Under the pieces are notes generated by a model. It did no database searches. It saw only the letters and a program-made list of their open reading frames with translations, and was not told the DNA's origin. Both the position numbers and the translations under genes were made by a program. This document shows, one piece after another, positions 62,885 through 64,000 of a stretch of 64,000 bases of DNA. Source of the DNA: Candidatus Leucobacter sulfamidivorax (GTDB lineage Bacteria > Actinomycetota > Actinomycetes > Actinomycetales > Microbacteriaceae); assembly GCA_016771945.1 (NCBI GenBank), contig QZLF01000001.1, positions 186,001 through 250,000 on the forward strand, given 5' to 3'. Each line of letters starts with the position of its first letter. Positions within the stretch are counted from its first letter, which is position 1.

Positions 62885-63940
62885 TCAGTCCTCCATGGTC
62901 GGGCCGGTCGGTGCCGGCGGGTTGTACAGCTCGTACTTGTCGAAGCGGACCCGATGCCCGCGCGCCACCACGTCATCCATGGACAGGCGCTGCTCGATCG
63001 TGCCCGTCCAGAACGGCAGATCGAGCTCGTAGAACAGGTTCCGTTCGCCGTCCTTCGTGGTGTAGGTGAGGGAGTCCACGCCGGTCGTGCCGTCGAGCAT
63101 CGACGCGCGCACGTTCAAGTGCGAGCCCACGTCGGTGCGGATCGCGTTGCGCCCCTCGGTGTACAGTTCCGGCTTCAGCTCGCCGTGCGTCTTCAGCTCC
63201 ATCGATGGCGGGGTCAGACCGATCGCGCCGTCCTTCGCGCGCCGCGCCGCCGCCCACGCCTTCCGGTACTCGTCGGCTTCGTCCTGGGTGAGCTGGTCGT
63301 CGATCATGTGGAGCTCGATCACGGGGATCGGGTTGCGCGCCCGGTCGACCCATGCCGATTCGACCGAGCGGGCGCCCTGGAGGGTGGTCCGGCCGACGTG
63401 CAGCAGACCCTCGAAGGGGAAGTTGAACAGGATCACTTCGCCCTTCAGGGCGGGCTCGTCGTACACGTACACGCGGCCGTCGTGAATCGTCCAGTCCCCG
63501 AACGGCACCCATTCGGCGTCGAGGATCGGCCGGCGCTCGTCCCGGGCGCGTTCGCCGCGGGTCACGGTCCAGAGGGCGACGCCGTAGAAGATCGCGTCAT
63601 CGATCGTCCACAGCATCCGCTCGTAGGGCGATACTGCCGAGTCCGAGCGGTATAGGAACGACGACTGCTCGGTGACGGGGCCGGTCTTGTCGAGCTCGCG
63701 CAGCGGGAAGTTCGCGATCGTGGACACGAGGAGGTTCCGGGCCTTGGAGACCGCGGGGATCGTGAGCGCGAGATCCCGGGTCAGGGGGAGGTTCGCCTGC
63801 TGCTCTTCGGTGAGGAGGTCGGTGACGATGAGCTGCGGCAGGGGCGCGGCCGTGGAGTAGGGGGAGACGATGCCGAGCCTGTGCGCTGCGCGTTCGATGC
63901 GGGTCGCGCGGGTGAGGCCGAGCCGATCCATGAATCCCAT
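62885..63940 (-). CDS. Phage portal protein (HK97 family)
   Basis: 351 residues from ATG 63940 (MGFMDRLGL); the upstream GTG at 63958 and ATG at 63931 are alternatives. Portal blocks: TIPAVSKARNLLVSTIANFPL, RMLWTIDDAIFYGVALW and YRKAWAAARRAKDGAIGL. It forms the dodecameric DNA gate. Six-nt gap to the protease-capsid gene. Confidence 0.9.
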   Translation of the reverse strand: MGFMDRLGLTRATRIERAAHRLGIVSPYSTAAPLPQLIVTDLLTEEQQANLPLTRDLALTIPAVSKARNLLVSTIANFPLRELDKTGPVTEQSSFLYRSDSAVSPYERMLWTIDDAIFYGVALWTVTRGERARDERRPILDAEWVPFGDWTIHDGRVYVYDEPALKGEVILFNFPFEGLLHVGRTTLQGARSVESAWVDRARNPIPVIELHMIDDQLTQDEADEYRKAWAAARRAKDGAIGLTPPSMELKTHGELKPELYTEGRNAIRTDVGSHLNVRASMLDGTTGVDSLTYTTKDGERNLFYELDLPFWTGTIEQRLSMDDVVARGHRVRFDKYELYNPPAPTGPTMED

Positions 63941-64000
63941 GCCCTCCACCCTCGGCACGGCCCCCCTACGAACAACGAATCAGCGGCGTGTCGCGGCGAG

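Larger units (their letters stand above)
53081..64000. mobile_element. Integrated prophage (left part; continues past window)
   Basis: Bounded on the left by the tRNA-Ala fragment. Contains integrase (+), a lipoprotein gene (+) and a leftward late operon: portal, protease-capsid, connectors, tail tube, tape measure, tail proteins, lysin and small membrane proteins. The terminase should lie just right of the portal; short C-terminal codons are visible at 63966-64000 but the frame is undecided. No repressor or early genes are in view. Confidence 0.9.

Noticed and set aside
63959-64000. C-terminus of a terminase gene
   Set aside because: Only 35-42 nt are present; two frames have a stop (63980 or 63966) and no domain can be recognised.

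Overview
The window is chromosomal DNA of a high-GC actinobacterium, probably a Microbacteriaceae member (Leucobacter/Microbacterium-like). Evidence seen: most genes run at roughly 70% GC, there are many GTG starts and 4-nt gene overlaps, several probable leaderless promoters, a mycothiol-dependent formaldehyde dehydrogenase, CrgA, and the conserved fhaA-fhaB-pstP-rodA-pbpA-pknA-pknB block that usually lies near oriC. The genus is inference.

Layout. 1-6984 has visibly lower GC (a sampled line is about 58%) and looks acquired. It holds a leftward operon (cupin, NAD-dependent epimerase, two permeases, ATPase and binding lipoprotein of a PotABCD-type transporter), a divergent OsmC-like protein, and a regulator that fuses an XRE-type helix-turn-helix to an OsmC domain. 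A shared motif, TTGT-N7-TTGCC, flanks these genes. 6985-19215 is catabolic: amino acid/amine permease, copper amine oxidase, a frameshifted FAD aromatic monooxygenase, an extradiol-type dioxygenase, PucR and GntR regulators, a HIT-like protein, an amidohydrolase/decarboxylase, and the pair S-(hydroxymethyl)mycothiol dehydrogenase plus metallo-beta-lactamase hydrolase. 19255-24926 carries two CrcB fluoride channel subunits, Hsp20 with an HspR-like MerR regulator, and EamA and BCCT transporters.

25234-38758 is the housekeeping cell-wall and division block: FhaA, FhaB, PstP, RodA/FtsW, PbpA, PknA and PknB on the plus strand, then a convergent sortase/small membrane protein/TrpG-type amidotransferase operon, CrgA, a zinc-finger rhomboid protease and a cyclophilin. 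38848-49236 is a run of small metabolic and regulatory genes (Nudix, alpha/beta hydrolase, EamA, VOC proteins, AraC, AhpD-like, two TetR systems with clear operators, RidA, and an ArsR-AHSA1-VOC operon). 49335-51966 holds a FadR-type regulator and leuA, preceded by a 15-residue leucine-rich leader peptide and an attenuator-like structure.

52007-52944 is a zeta-type toxin with a ParD-like antitoxin. Immediately beyond it a 3' fragment of a tRNA-Ala(TGC) gene marks the left attachment site of a prophage that runs past the right edge. The prophage has a tyrosine integrase beside the att site, a lipoprotein cargo gene, and a leftward late operon running from portal, protease-capsid fusion, connectors, tail tube and tape measure to tail proteins, M23 lysin and small membrane proteins. 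The terminase and early genes are not in view.
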